This document shows positions 12,201 through 22,497 of a stretch of 64,000 nucleotides of DNA, piece by piece. The stretch comes from Metarhizium brunneum (Eukaryota > Ascomycota > Sordariomycetes > Hypocreales > Clavicipitaceae). The stretch lies in the NCBI RefSeq assembly GCF_013426205.1, contig NC_089423.1, forward strand, positions 5,704,001 through 5,768,000. The letters run 5' to 3'. Every line of letters starts with the position of its first letter. Within the stretch, counting starts at the first letter, position 1. The notes below the pieces were generated by a model. It was given only the letters and a program-made list of their open reading frames with translations, did no database searches and had not been told where the DNA came from. Made by a program: the position numbers and the translations under genes.

Positions 12201-12237
12201 ATTGCCTCCTATCCACGACGAAAAGGTCTACTATTAG
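9226..12237 (+). CDS. CSC1/TMEM63-type osmosensitive cation channel (DUF221/RSN1 family)
   Basis: Plasma-membrane calcium-permeable stress-gated channel family (yeast Csc1, Phm7, Rsn1). Five exons: 9226-9325, 9395-9515, 9648-10788, 10856-11336, 11402-12237; 892 aa. All junctions keep frame, and intron 2 has a GCTAATA branch site. Order: short N-terminus with a first membrane helix (VLIVSAVYLIFFLIF); conserved motif PSGWFNWFGAFWKIPDTY; two more helices; a cytosolic RRM-like PHM7_cyt domain (about 205-380) that begins ARTVLFTCVP and ends before NLSIPWWQ; then the multi-helix RSN1_7TM core (about 390-680). A hydrophilic tail follows (about 680-892) with LWVPRDPLGVSKHEI, the usual PHM7_ext ending. 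The length fits the family. Nothing is broken. Confidence 0.92.
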
Positions 12238-14532
12238 AGCTGAGCTGTTTTGAATCGATACCCCTGTGTAACTTGATGGTTTTACCGATCTATTTTGAGA
12301 TTTTGGGACAATGGGAACTGGCCATGTATTGAGTTGGCTGGGTAAGGGAATTTGCTCTTTTTTTTCTCGAGGGAACTGGGCCGTGCAGGAGGGCTAGAGG
12401 GATAGTTGTTAATGAGTACGACGGAACTATCGGCGTTTTGAATAGTGGCGGATGTGTGTGCCGTCTGCTATGATGTTTTTCTTCTATAATCCTTGATGCT
12501 TTACGCATTTATTTATCATTCTATGTTCACGGTTGCAGCACCGGCCTGATGGTTTCCTTCCGAGTAACAACTGGACGTGCGATAACTCCAGTTGGCCTCG
12601 TCTTGGCATGTTCCAGACTTGGCGTGCATCTATCTATGATCTGTAGAAGAACCGTGCCCGATGACAGATAGACATGGGATGGGACATTTTAGTAGTACGT
12701 AGTAGAAGAATAACTTGAAAACCAACATGCCACGATGGACGGAGAACCTGTTGCGCACCCGACCAGCAGTAGACTGCGTTTTACCCATTCAGTCTGATTC
12801 CATCAACCTGCAACGGCACCAAGAACATCAACGTTGCAGCGCCGGTAGATCCTCTGAACTTTGCAGGGATGATACGGCGACTCTTCCGCATAACCCTTGC
12901 TTTTGAGCTAGACATTTGGACGGAACAAGGCGGAGAAGCGGATCTGGTAGTTATGGCGACGCGCAGGGTGGGAGGTTTCTTGCATAGAAATGAGGGGCGA
13001 GCATCTCACTTTTTTTTATCAATAGCAGATGGGGGGGGGAATCAAGTACGAAAGTGTGCTTGTTCAGGATTTGGAGTACACATGTACAATGCCGGCTGTG
13101 GTTGAATCTTGGATGGCTGCTTGGGCCTGTAGTCATCGAGATTGTATGCGACCACTTTGCAAGCAGGGCGTTTCACACGCACGCACGCCAAACGAACATG
13201 CATCATGCTATAGGCACGGCATCATGTTCATGTTTTCTGCAGGCAAACATGACTTGCAGATGCGGCAAGAAGCAGGACGGGGAGAGCACATGCATGCACG
13301 GCGGATGCTGACAGCGTTGCGGAGGAAGGGGATCGATATCATGCGCTCCATGTAATAATACCTTACGGAGTACTCTGTACTACAAGCACAAATGATATTT
13401 CAAAGTTGTGAGAGAGAACACCCACCCGCACCCACACACATTTAAAACACACACACAAACACACAAGTCAAGTTGCTTTGTGACCTGGGTGTCCCGTCCC
13501 TCGGTGCCGTGCTCAACCGAGGGCCCCACCTATCTCACGCCGCCAAAAGTTTAAGACCAACCACCAGATTTGTGTTGCGTGGTTTCCGCAGCAACCAGCC
13601 ATCACAATAACAGCCATCACGATTCACCTGATGCAACACGCATCCCATTGCGCACTACTGGGCCGCAACCTGGCTGCTCACTCCGTAATTGGTGTTTTGC
13701 ACGGCGAGATTTCATCATGTACCTATCATATCCACCGCATCCCCAACACTCCGTAGTACATCCCAGACTCGGGCGGGCCAAATTGACGCTGGTAGGTTGC
13801 ATTTTGGGCCAGCTCTATCTGGTGGTCGAGGCTCCAAGCCTTCTGGACCCCTCAGTGCCCTCACCCGTCCTTTGCCTTGCATGAGGATGGCGGGACGATG
13901 TGTGCGCATGGACGGGGTTGGTTCAACACTATTGGCAACCGCCCGCTGCCTTTGTCTCTTGGCCCATTGATGCCATCCAGTGGCCATTTTACCTTTTTCC
14001 CACCACGGACTAGACGCCATATGGTTTTCTGTTTATTTGTATATACTTTCCAACGGTGACAACGGCCGCAACGTGCGCCGCTGTATTGATCCTCCTTTAT
14101 TTTTCTTCTTCTTTGGAGACGAGCACGCTGCTCTTTTCTTGGAGAAACACAAACGACGGAGCAGCGAGACCGTGTTTATGCGACGTGTCGGCGGCAGAAA
14201 TCTATGCTCGAAGCGTGATTGCAGATCATTGTGCCGGCTGCTACTTTTGTGCTAGACAGCTGTTTCACAGCACAGGCAAACAAAGCTTTGTCGGTGAGGC
14301 GGCTCTTGGCGAGGGCGGCTCTACTCATAAGCACCAGACTGTCATCGGACTGAATACTGCTTTTTTTTACTGGCTGTGCTCTTTGGCGGCTTCGATACAA
14401 TCACACCGCTTGAGAGACTCGCCGCAACGATGATTTTATACTAGGCACAGCCTCCGCCATATAAACCAACGATATCGCTATACAGAGCATCGATACATTT
14501 GAAAACGGCCAAAGCTCATCTCGGGGCGAGCG
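12238..14532. other. 2.3-kb gene-free region
   Basis: Three-prime flank of the channel gene and promoter of the kelch gene. It contains TACGGAGTA (13364-13372), two ACTCCGTA copies (13680-13687, 13748-13755), a C/A-rich simple repeat (about 13420-13470) and a TATA-like CATATAAACC about 75 nt before the first ATG of the next gene. No coding frame is convincing. Confidence 0.5.
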
Positions 14533-17500
14533 ATGCGGGAGAGGGGCTCCCCAGGCACGGCAACTGCATCTGCAGCTCGCGGCTCGAGGATGAAGAAGAG
14601 GAGGACCAGCGCATGGAAGCAAAATGCCACCTTGCTCGCCGTCTCTCTGGCGGCCCTACGACCGGCTGCCGCGGCGGCGCACGCATTTCCCTACGTGCCG
14701 ACGCAGATTCTCCTGCCGACGGCGTGCGTGAGCGAAGCGACCTGCAGCGGCGCCGACCTGGCCTACGTCTTTTCCCAGGGCGACGACGGGCGCGTGCGGT
14801 TTTCCGCCCTGAACTACTCGGCGGACATGACGGCCGGCGCGCAACCCGCGCCGCTGACGACGGACCTGCCCTTCCTCAAGGACCAGCCGGCGACGACGGC
14901 CTTTGGGGCCGCGAGAACGAGCAACGGGTCGGTGGTTGTGTATTCGGGGGCGTGCGACGGAGCCGCGGGCTCGCTTTGGAGCTTCTCGCGCGAGGCCAAC
15001 GGCGACGGGGGCGGCGCATGGTCGAAGCAAACGACAACCCCGGGCCGCTCGCAGCAAGGATCCCCGCGAGGCCCGTATTTCCTCGGAGGCACCTTGGCGT
15101 TTTCGTCGAAGCTCTCGCCCGCCATGGACCAGCCGACGGTCTACACGTACGGGGGGATGTGTCGCGCCCCCGAGGCGAGCGCAGAGACGTGGCAGTCGGA
15201 TGCCAACTACACAAAGGCGATGGTGAGCCTGACGCCGAGCACGCAGGCTGCGGACACGACCTACTCCCTCGGCGTGGCGTCTACGGCTGGTCCTCGAACG
15301 CCCATTGCTGGGTTTACCCTGACGCAGTTGCCGGCTTCCGTGACGAACATCTCGGGGGCGGTTACGCAGCAGGCCGGCTTTGTGCTGTTGGGCGGCCACT
15401 CGCAAAAGGCATTTATAAATATGAGCACCGCCGCGGTGTGGAATCTCCCCGAGGAGTCGTGGTCGTACATCAATGTCGGGGGGCCGGATGCTTCGGCGGG
15501 AGGCGAAAACGTTGAAAGCCGATCTGGACACACGGCCGTCTTGACAGAGGATGGGACGTCGATTGTCATCTTGGGAGGATGGGTTGGCGACGTGAGCAAC
15601 GCTGCTGAGCCCCAACTTGTTGTCCTGCAGCTCGGCCAGACGTATAGCTCCTGGAAGTGGAAAGTTCCACGGGAACAGCCCGGCGGAAAGGGGGTGTATG
15701 GGCATGGAGCAGCCATGCTACCCGGAAATGTGATGATGGTGTACGGTGGATGGGAGACGTCTGCTTCTGGCGGGAGCTCCAAGCGTCAAGCTTCGTCTGG
15801 GGGCGCGCTGCGCTTCTTCAATGTCACGTCCATGTCGTGGTCCGACTCCTATTCTAACCCTAGGCCGGGCAAAATACCCACGGGGACAGGATCACACGAT
15901 GCTCCCGGGGCTGGAAGCGACGCCGTACAATCTAGGAAGCTGGGTCTTGGCTTGGGCCTTGGCTTGGGTCTCGCGCTGCTTTTGGCCCTTCTTGTTCTGG
16001 CCTTTTGCATGTGGAGGAGGCGGTTGAATAAGAGGCGAGACTCGCGGAGGGACGAAGCCGCCCAGGTCATGGCGCAAGATGCGCGGTACTTTTCCCACGA
16101 TGCGGATGAGATGACGGAACGTGAGGATGCCTTCTCATGGCATGTGGCTGGTCACAGCGGCTACCAAGGGGCATCGGAGAAATCGATGGGCTATGAATCT
16201 CTTCGAGGGGCGAGGGCGACTCTCGACGATGGGCATGGCCGTGCGATTACGAGAAAGCCAGTCATGAGCCGGAGCATGAGAGGAGGCTATGTGCCCGCAG
16301 AGACGCGCTTCAACGCGCTGGCCTCACCGCCGGGCACGATTCATCCCATCCTGGAGGATGAGGAGGACGAGTATCACCAGGCGCCGCAACATGGCACGGA
16401 GCCGCTTACACCAACTTCCGAGGAGCACTCGGATCCGTTTGTGACTCCCACCGCTACCGCTACCGCGGCGTCCGTCCTATCTCCGCCTAGCAATCGATCC
16501 TCGACGACGGCTAGTCCCGAAGAGCGCCGCCGGTACGATGCCGATGTCCAAGACTGGGTGTGTGATGTAGATGCCGCCGACTCGCTGCTGGAGAGATACA
16601 ACTCTTCCCGGCAGAGTCGCAGATCGCCTACGCGAAAGAACTCTACGCGCTCGGCGGCTCTGCGGGATGATGAATCCAGAAGCGGCTCCAACTTGTCAGA
16701 GTCGAATCGCAGCGCGGCGGACAGTCTGCGCCGCTCGCAGTCGAACCGCAAATCAGGAAGTTTCCTGGGCGGCATGCTGCTCGGCGGCGATCATCCCAAG
16801 CCCAGCAGTTCCTCCTCGAGCAGCTACAACACGGCAAAATCTGGCTTCGGAGCACTGCAGGCCGAAGGGCCGGCCTTGCTGGGACGCACGACACCATACA
16901 CCGCCGCGAACGCCCATGACGACGAGGACTTGACCGCTCCGTCGTCGCCGTCCAAGTCAAAACCCCGGCGAAGCTGGCTTGGGTCCCTCGGCCGTGTGTT
17001 CTCCCAATCAGGCGGTTCGTCGCCAAGAGCATCGTCGGAAAACTCGGCCATGAGACCGGAAATGGAGCAGTACGGCGGCGATTACGAGCCTCGCGCTGGT
17101 CTTCCAGGCGAGCTTCTCAGGAGGAAGCAAGGCCGGTCGGACTGGGAGGACGGCCCCGAAGCCGGCCCCGTTGCTGGAGGAGGCGAGCAGCGCCCCGAAA
17201 ACGACTGGGACATTGAGCGGGCCGTGGAGCAGCGCCTGGTACAAGTCATGTTTACGGTGCCGAAAGAGCGGCTGCGCGTGGTTAACGGCGACGCGGAATC
17301 GCAAACGGACATGGAGGCGGACGACACACGGCAGAAGGGGGCTCGGTTCAAGGAGACGGACGAGCTGCAGGAGCCCCAGGTTGCCGAGCTGGTTGACCCG
17401 GACAAGAACTCGTCCCTGTCGACGGTGGAGCGGGATGAGAGGGGGAGAGACGACAGGCCGTACTCTGAGGTTGAGGATCCGGACTTGCTGCATGTGGACT

Positions 17501-17688
17501 TTGCTGAGCCGAGGCTGAGCCACTCGACGGACGGCGACTCGGAGAGGAGGTCGTCTGGCGCGGTTTTTACGGCCGAGGCGATTCGGTTCGAGAGGCCTAG
17601 GACCAGGGTGTTGCAGATGGTTGATACTATTGAGAGTCGGAGCCAGTCGAGTAGTCCGACCAGAGGGCAGGGACATGGGGAGGAGTAG
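14533..17688 (+). CDS. Secreted-side kelch beta-propeller protein with single transmembrane helix
   Basis: Single exon, 1051 aa from ATG 14533. A second ATG at 14590 (residue 20) sits directly before a basic n-region and hydrophobic signal peptide (MKKRR...LLAVSLAALRPAAAAAHA) and is the likelier start, giving 1032 aa. The extracellular half (to about 460) has kelch/galactose-oxidase-type blades, seen as SGHTAVLTEDGTSIVILGG, GVYGHGAAMLPGNVMMVYGG and QQAGFVLLGG. One membrane helix of alternating Leu-Gly then Leu/Ala (about 475-500) is followed by a basic stop-transfer segment (WRRRLNKRRDSRR). The cytosolic half (about 500-1051) is long, Ser/Arg/Glu-rich and probably disordered. The type is known in fungi as cell-wall or polarity-associated kelch membrane proteins; the exact role is not known to me. 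Confidence 0.85.
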   Translation: MRERGSPGTATASAARGSRMKKRRTSAWKQNATLLAVSLAALRPAAAAAHAFPYVPTQILLPTACVSEATCSGADLAYVFSQGDDGRVRFSALNYSADMTAGAQPAPLTTDLPFLKDQPATTAFGAARTSNGSVVVYSGACDGAAGSLWSFSREANGDGGGAWSKQTTTPGRSQQGSPRGPYFLGGTLAFSSKLSPAMDQPTVYTYGGMCRAPEASAETWQSDANYTKAMVSLTPSTQAADTTYSLGVASTAGPRTPIAGFTLTQLPASVTNISGAVTQQAGFVLLGGHSQKAFINMSTAAVWNLPEESWSYINVGGPDASAGGENVESRSGHTAVLTEDGTSIVILGGWVGDVSNAAEPQLVVLQLGQTYSSWKWKVPREQPGGKGVYGHGAAMLPGNVMMVYGGWETSASGGSSKRQASSGGALRFFNVTSMSWSDSYSNPRPGKIPTGTGSHDAPGAGSDAVQSRKLGLGLGLGLGLALLLALLVLAFCMWRRRLNKRRDSRRDEAAQVMAQDARYFSHDADEMTEREDAFSWHVAGHSGYQGASEKSMGYESLRGARATLDDGHGRAITRKPVMSRSMRGGYVPAETRFNALASPPGTIHPILEDEEDEYHQAPQHGTEPLTPTSEEHSDPFVTPTATATAASVLSPPSNRSSTTASPEERRRYDADVQDWVCDVDAADSLLERYNSSRQSRRSPTRKNSTRSAALRDDESRSGSNLSESNRSAADSLRRSQSNRKSGSFLGGMLLGGDHPKPSSSSSSSYNTAKSGFGALQAEGPALLGRTTPYTAANAHDDEDLTAPSSPSKSKPRRSWLGSLGRVFSQSGGSSPRASSENSAMRPEMEQYGGDYEPRAGLPGELLRRKQGRSDWEDGPEAGPVAGGGEQRPENDWDIERAVEQRLVQVMFTVPKERLRVVNGDAESQTDMEADDTRQKGARFKETDELQEPQVAELVDPDKNSSLSTVERDERGRDDRPYSEVEDPDLLHVDFAEPRLSHSTDGDSERRSSGAVFTAEAIRFERPRTRVLQMVDTIESRSQSSSPTRGQGHGEE

Positions 17689-19497
17689 GAACTGTTGAGG
17701 TTGGGATTGCGTGGTGCGGGATACAATTTTGGGATCTGGAATGGAGTTTCGATCTTGGGCTGTGAATTTTTTTTAGAACGAGGGAAAGGGGAGATGTTTC
17801 CTGTACTTATTTATTTATTATCGTGTAGTTGTATATGATATGCTTTCGAGCTCGGGTGTGTGAATCTCGACTGGTGAGCGGGGCAAGACGGAATAGGTGT
17901 GTTTTGTATTCCGTTTTTGTGAAATAACGACGAGTTTGTCGAGGCGAATGACTTGATACGTACATATAGTGTGAGAATGGCGCAGAAGTATACCGAAAAG
18001 AAAGAATGGCGGCGTTGCAGTTTGACATTTACGAGCTTGTGCGGCGGCCGTCTGACTCATTGCCGAGCTGGGGTATCAGACGGCGCCTGGCTGGAATGCC
18101 CGTACTCATCACGGTGGTGACGGGTGACGGGCGACGTATCTACACTTGCGAAGAATTCAGCTGTATGCTTGCTCAGCATGTCTCTGCTAGGGGCATAGTT
18201 TGGAAGAGCGCGGGAACGAGACCCCACGAGGAGCGGGTAGATATGCCAGCATGGCTGCTAATTGGTGTGTTCTCGGGGATTCGATTGGTGGCCTGATGTA
18301 TCTGGTTTTCATCAGGTGCTGGGATACGTCGAGATGCAAGGCGGCTTAGTCTTGGCAGCCGACTGCAAATAAATACTGTAGCCAGCGCTTGAGAGGCACT
18401 TATATGTGAACCAGTTTGCTTATTACAAAGGCGAGGACTATTGACGCACCGCTGGGGACACACGTCGCTGCTCCCTAGCGTTCATCATGGCGGCTGCTCT
18501 CTCGGCCAGGGAGACGCATCCGGTTGGGCCGTCAGCAGCACCGGATAGACCAAGAATGGCTTGGCTGTGAAGTTGTAACGATTTAGCTGTGTTGTACTAT
18601 TGACAGTAGCAGATGAGCCAAAGAGGATCAATTGATGTTGAGAGGAAGCGTGCCCTATTGGAGGAGGATTGCTGGGTGGAGCAGCCCATGGTGGACAGAG
18701 ATGTCCGGTCTATTGAACTTGACCATTTGCGCAACTGACATGAGCATTCAATGTTCAGTCGGGTAGATTTAACTGAGCGGTGCACACTGCACACCCTTGG
18801 AAGAGGGCAGGTGGCCCATTCTGATTCAGGGCGCTGGCCTAGCGATGCTGCTGACAATACATTCCAACTAATGCAACTTAATTTATAACTTAAAAAAATA
18901 CATCTACTCTACCATGCTTGATTTATGGTGTAACACTATATGTACGATGGCCATTCTAGAATCGCACCTCCCAAACAATACACACATAGGCCAATGTTTT
19001 GTCTGCTCAGAATTGTTCTTAATCACAACTCATCAAACTTGAATCGCATCAAGATTTTATTTCAAGAGCTCGGTACCACATACCGGCAAATGGGGAATCA
19101 AGATAAACAAGATCGGTCGTTGTTTCGCTCGCGGTATCAAGTACAGATTCCCTCGGGAAGGCAGCCTGCGACATGAAACAGGTAAACTTGCCCTCGTGAA
19201 AGGTGTATTAGTGGCGACAGGGCCCAATGGCACTGGATCAAAAGATTATAAAAGACAGCTTGAGACTTCTCAGTTTGTTAGATACGGCCCCTTTTTAGAG
19301 CCTTTGGGGTATTGGCCATTAACAATGCAAGAACACGCATGACACGAAGAATCCCTTCCGGGTCGAGACAAAACGAGTGTATTGTAGTTGGTTACTATTT
19401 GAAAAGGGTAATCAAGAGCTCTATCCACCATCTCGATGCCACGCATCTCAGACTAGGAACATGTGCCGAGCCACCTGTTAGGCTTTTGAATGACTGT
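17689..19497. other. 1.8-kb convergent intergenic region
   Basis: Three-prime flanks of the kelch gene (plus strand) and the secreted repeat protein (minus strand). Short frames only. From about 18860 onward the sequence becomes more AT-rich, marking the approach to the accessory island. No repeat or RNA gene identified. Confidence 0.5.
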
Positions 19498-20862
19498 TCA
19501 TGCCCATAGACTAAACCAACGCTTGAAAGCCGACGAGGTGCGCTCGACTTCCTTAGATTCAGTCACCGCGTCTTGCTTAGTCGCAGTGTCTTGCTTAGAT
19601 CCAGTCACCGCGTCTTGCTTAGTCGCAGTGTCTTGCTTAGATCCAGTCACCGCGTCTTGCTTAGATCCAGTCACCGCGTCTTGCTTAGTCGCAGTATCTT
19701 CCTCGAGTTTAGTCACCCCGTCTCCCTTAGGCTTAGCCATAGTAACTTCCTTAGGTTCAGTCACCGCGTCTTGCTTAGTCGCAGTATCTTCCTTGAGCAT
19801 AGTCTTTTTGTCTTCCTCGGCCTTAATCCCTGTGTTTTCCTCCGAGGCGCACTCGTCTTCCTCGAGTTTAGCCTTCTTATTTTCCTCGGGCTCAGTCTTC
19901 GTATTTTCCTCCGAGGCGCACTCGTCTTCCTCGAGTTTAGCCTTCTTATTTTCCTCGGGCTCAGTCTTCGTATTTTCCTCCTCGGTGCACTCGTCTTCCT
20001 CGGGCTCAGTCTTCGTATTTTCCTCCTCGGTGCACTCGTCTTCCTCGGGTTTAGGCGTAGGGTCTTCCTCAGCGGTGCACTCGTCTTCCTCGGGTTTAGG
20101 CGCAATATCTTCCTCGGGTTTAGTCCCCGAGATCCACGCCTCCTGTTTCTTAACGCACGCAGGATAGGCGTCCCACTGTTCCCTCTGGCATTGAGGCAGG
20201 GTCATCCTGCGCGTATTGTTGGTGATGAAACAGTCGTTTGCGCCGAATTCGGCCGCGGCAACGCATACGTTGTGAATAAAGTCGTTGTCGGAGTGGCCCT
20301 TCTTATTGTCGAGCAAGCATTTCATATCATCTTCACGGCGTTGACGTTGGCATTTCCCGCCAAAGTCTTGTTTTTTTTTGCATTCTTCGTCGGCCTCTTG
20401 AGTTCTCTTTGAGCACTTGTCTGCCCAGATTTGGGTGTACTCTCTGTCCTGCTCAGTCGAGGGTTTCCCGGGTCCAGTGTAAGTGCATGTAAGGTAGGAC
20501 TCCACCGCCTTCCGCTGGCACTGTCCCTCGATTTCGGTATTATTTTTGACACAGTCTTCAACGCGTTGAATAGCCAAGGGTTTACATTCATCATGTCGAG
20601 ATTGCTCTGTCACTTTAGGTTTAGACTTGTCCACCATGCATTCCGTAACAGCCTTTCGGCGAACGTCATTGCCTTCGCAATCACCTCTGCCTTCACTTCG
20701 ACAGGCTTGCACAGCGTTTGTACCTTGAGCTTTGACGCAGTCTTCCTGCAGAGAGGACCACTGCTTCTCCGTTATATCGTAACGTCGTTCTAGCCTCTGA
20801 GAAGCCGGCATCGCGAGGGCCGATCCCCCGAGAAGAAAGAGGGCAACAGATACGGCCTTCAT
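19498..20862 (-). CDS. Secreted cysteine-module protein with acidic tandem-repeat tail (effector-like, unknown)
   Basis: Single exon of 454 aa from ATG 20862; the frame is open 68 codons further but without a good start. A classic signal peptide (MKAVSVALFLLGGSALA) is followed by a dibasic LERR, a possible Kex2 site. Residues about 25-240 hold four tandem modules of about 45 residues, each with four cysteines spaced roughly C-x(10-11)-C-x(7-13)-C-x(10-12)-C. Repeated QCQR/KCQR pieces begin the third spacer in modules 2-4. Residues about 245-440 are degenerate tandem repeats: Glu-rich units (PEEDECTEEENTKTE, EENKKAKLEEDECASEENT), then KQDAVTGSKQDTAT units. The tail ends FKRWFSLWA. No known family is recognised. 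Secretion, disulphides and repeats suggest a host- or wall-interacting protein; that is inference. Confidence 0.75.
   Translation of the reverse strand: MKAVSVALFLLGGSALAMPASQRLERRYDITEKQWSSLQEDCVKAQGTNAVQACRSEGRGDCEGNDVRRKAVTECMVDKSKPKVTEQSRHDECKPLAIQRVEDCVKNNTEIEGQCQRKAVESYLTCTYTGPGKPSTEQDREYTQIWADKCSKRTQEADEECKKKQDFGGKCQRQRREDDMKCLLDNKKGHSDNDFIHNVCVAAAEFGANDCFITNNTRRMTLPQCQREQWDAYPACVKKQEAWISGTKPEEDIAPKPEEDECTAEEDPTPKPEEDECTEEENTKTEPEEDECTEEENTKTEPEENKKAKLEEDECASEENTKTEPEENKKAKLEEDECASEENTGIKAEEDKKTMLKEDTATKQDAVTEPKEVTMAKPKGDGVTKLEEDTATKQDAVTGSKQDAVTGSKQDTATKQDAVTGSKQDTATKQDAVTESKEVERTSSAFKRWFSLWA
19555..20115. repeat. In-frame minisatellite encoding acidic and KQDxxT repeats
   Basis: Tandem and interspersed coding repeats inside the secreted protein gene. 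On the plus strand, copies of the 12-mer CACTCGTCTTCC recur through about 19850-20090. Units built on CCGCGTCTTGCTTAG recur at about 19566-19690 and once more near 19764. Unit lengths are multiples of three, so copy-number change would preserve the frame. Confidence 0.75.
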
Positions 20863-22497
20863 TGCCAAGTATTCTGTTTTCAAATTGGAAAAAAGATATA
20901 CAAAAAAGTGTAGAAAGCCGTGGTTAGTTGGCCGTAAAAGAGTGTCTATAAGTGAGAATAATACCAAGTAGTAGCGATTTAGAGCAGACCAGATTGAGGC
21001 TGTTTGTTGTACTCTTATATAGTTGCGTTTAGCTTGTAAAATTACGTCCCCCCTTTGAGTGAGCATTCAACTTCTAGATGAAGGCCCCGCCGGTATTATC
21101 TTTGCATAATACCTTAGTCATGTCATCAATGGCTGCCGAGTAACTAGTAGCACCAGGGAAATTACAGGACTGTCCGAATACTTGGAAGAATTTTAATGCG
21201 TACCCAGGGCTTTGATATGCATTAAAAGTAATAGGCCCAAATAGGATGGCTATATAGTGAGCTTACGTACAAGGCCACGCAGTACGTTTCTGAGGTGTGG
21301 TGAAAGTGCAGAGAGAGGTTGTTGTCCTCGTCTTTAACCCCTATCATGTCTATATTTATTAAACTAAGAGCGGGAATATAATTTCTCCTCGTGACCGATA
21401 ACTAGTAGTTACGCTGTAAAACTTACCAGTTCGTGGCGAACACCCGCGCTTAGGTAATCCTTGACGCTAATAGCAATCTAACACATGGCAGATTATCGCA
21501 TTAGGTTCCCCGCTAAATTACGACAGCATAATTAGAGGATATATTTTCCTCTATATTTGAAACAACTTTAATAGGTAAATAATGCAGGTTTTATGCGCAC
21601 TAAACCCTGCTACTACTATATTTCCTACACTCTAGCTCAGTCTAGCATTAAACAGCATAAATAATAAACTTGCGACACAAGCCGGTGGGACCGCAAGCCA
21701 AATAGGAGCTGTACATGTATACCTATCGCTGTGACCCGCAGACATTTTTGTAAGTCACAGCTCCCGTGGGACCTCCTCCCAGTGGGAGGCGGAAGCGTCT
21801 AGTTACTATGCTAAACCATGCCATGATATACTGTCTGGTACTGCGCCAAGGTGGAGGTATATGCACGTGCTGGGTATAGCTTCGAGTCTTGCTACTAATA
21901 GGAATTAAAAGTCTTGTTACGAAAATTTACAGCTCAGGAGGTCTATTTGATTGTCGGCTGACTCCTCGTTCAACGACCAAGTCGTAGTGGGCACGCCATT
22001 CAATGCCTGACCGTGCTACTATAAAACTTGGAGTCTTTTGACAGCATAAAGGCTATAAACCGCCGTCTTGATGACACCTAGGCCACTTGAGCACACATGC
22101 AACATCTTGTCGCAGCATAGGTGTCTAAGGCAGACAAATCCGAGGCCACGTAGACGAGTCCCGGGACCTACGGGCCTGCGTAGCTAGGATGCCGGCGCAA
22201 GCATAAATCATCATGAAAAATCTCTATGCGCATTAAAAGCACTGGAGGGTTTCTCCCGGCAAGAAACTCGCGGTAATAATCAACTATCAGGTGATTTACC
22301 GTCAAGTACGCTGCTCGTGGTTAACTAAGTCGATGGAGTTCAAGAAGGGGAGAAGTTGCTCGGGCTATTAGTACCTATAACTAAATTCCTAGCTCTCGTA
22401 TATTGTATATTCTTGTCTTCAAGGCTCTATTCTATTCATTGACATCTACCCAGCTAAAGATTTCATAGAAGCTATACAGTCCAAGTTACCTTTTTGG
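20863..22497. other. AT-rich intergenic region, no gene
   Basis: Upstream of the secreted protein (its promoter ends at 20863) and downstream of the acyltransferase. Base composition is patchy, with AT-rich pieces (for example 21500-21670) and more balanced pieces (about 21680-22200). Translation on both strands shows no domain. It may be a mutated repeat, but I found no terminal repeats. Confidence 0.45.

Noticed and set aside
13420..13470. C/A-rich simple repeat
   Set aside because: An ordinary low-complexity tract; no sign of function.
14499..15705. Long frames overlapping the kelch gene on both strands
   Set aside because: Arg/Gly-rich products of GC-rich codons in wrong frames; the kelch frame alone has a signal peptide, blades and a membrane helix.
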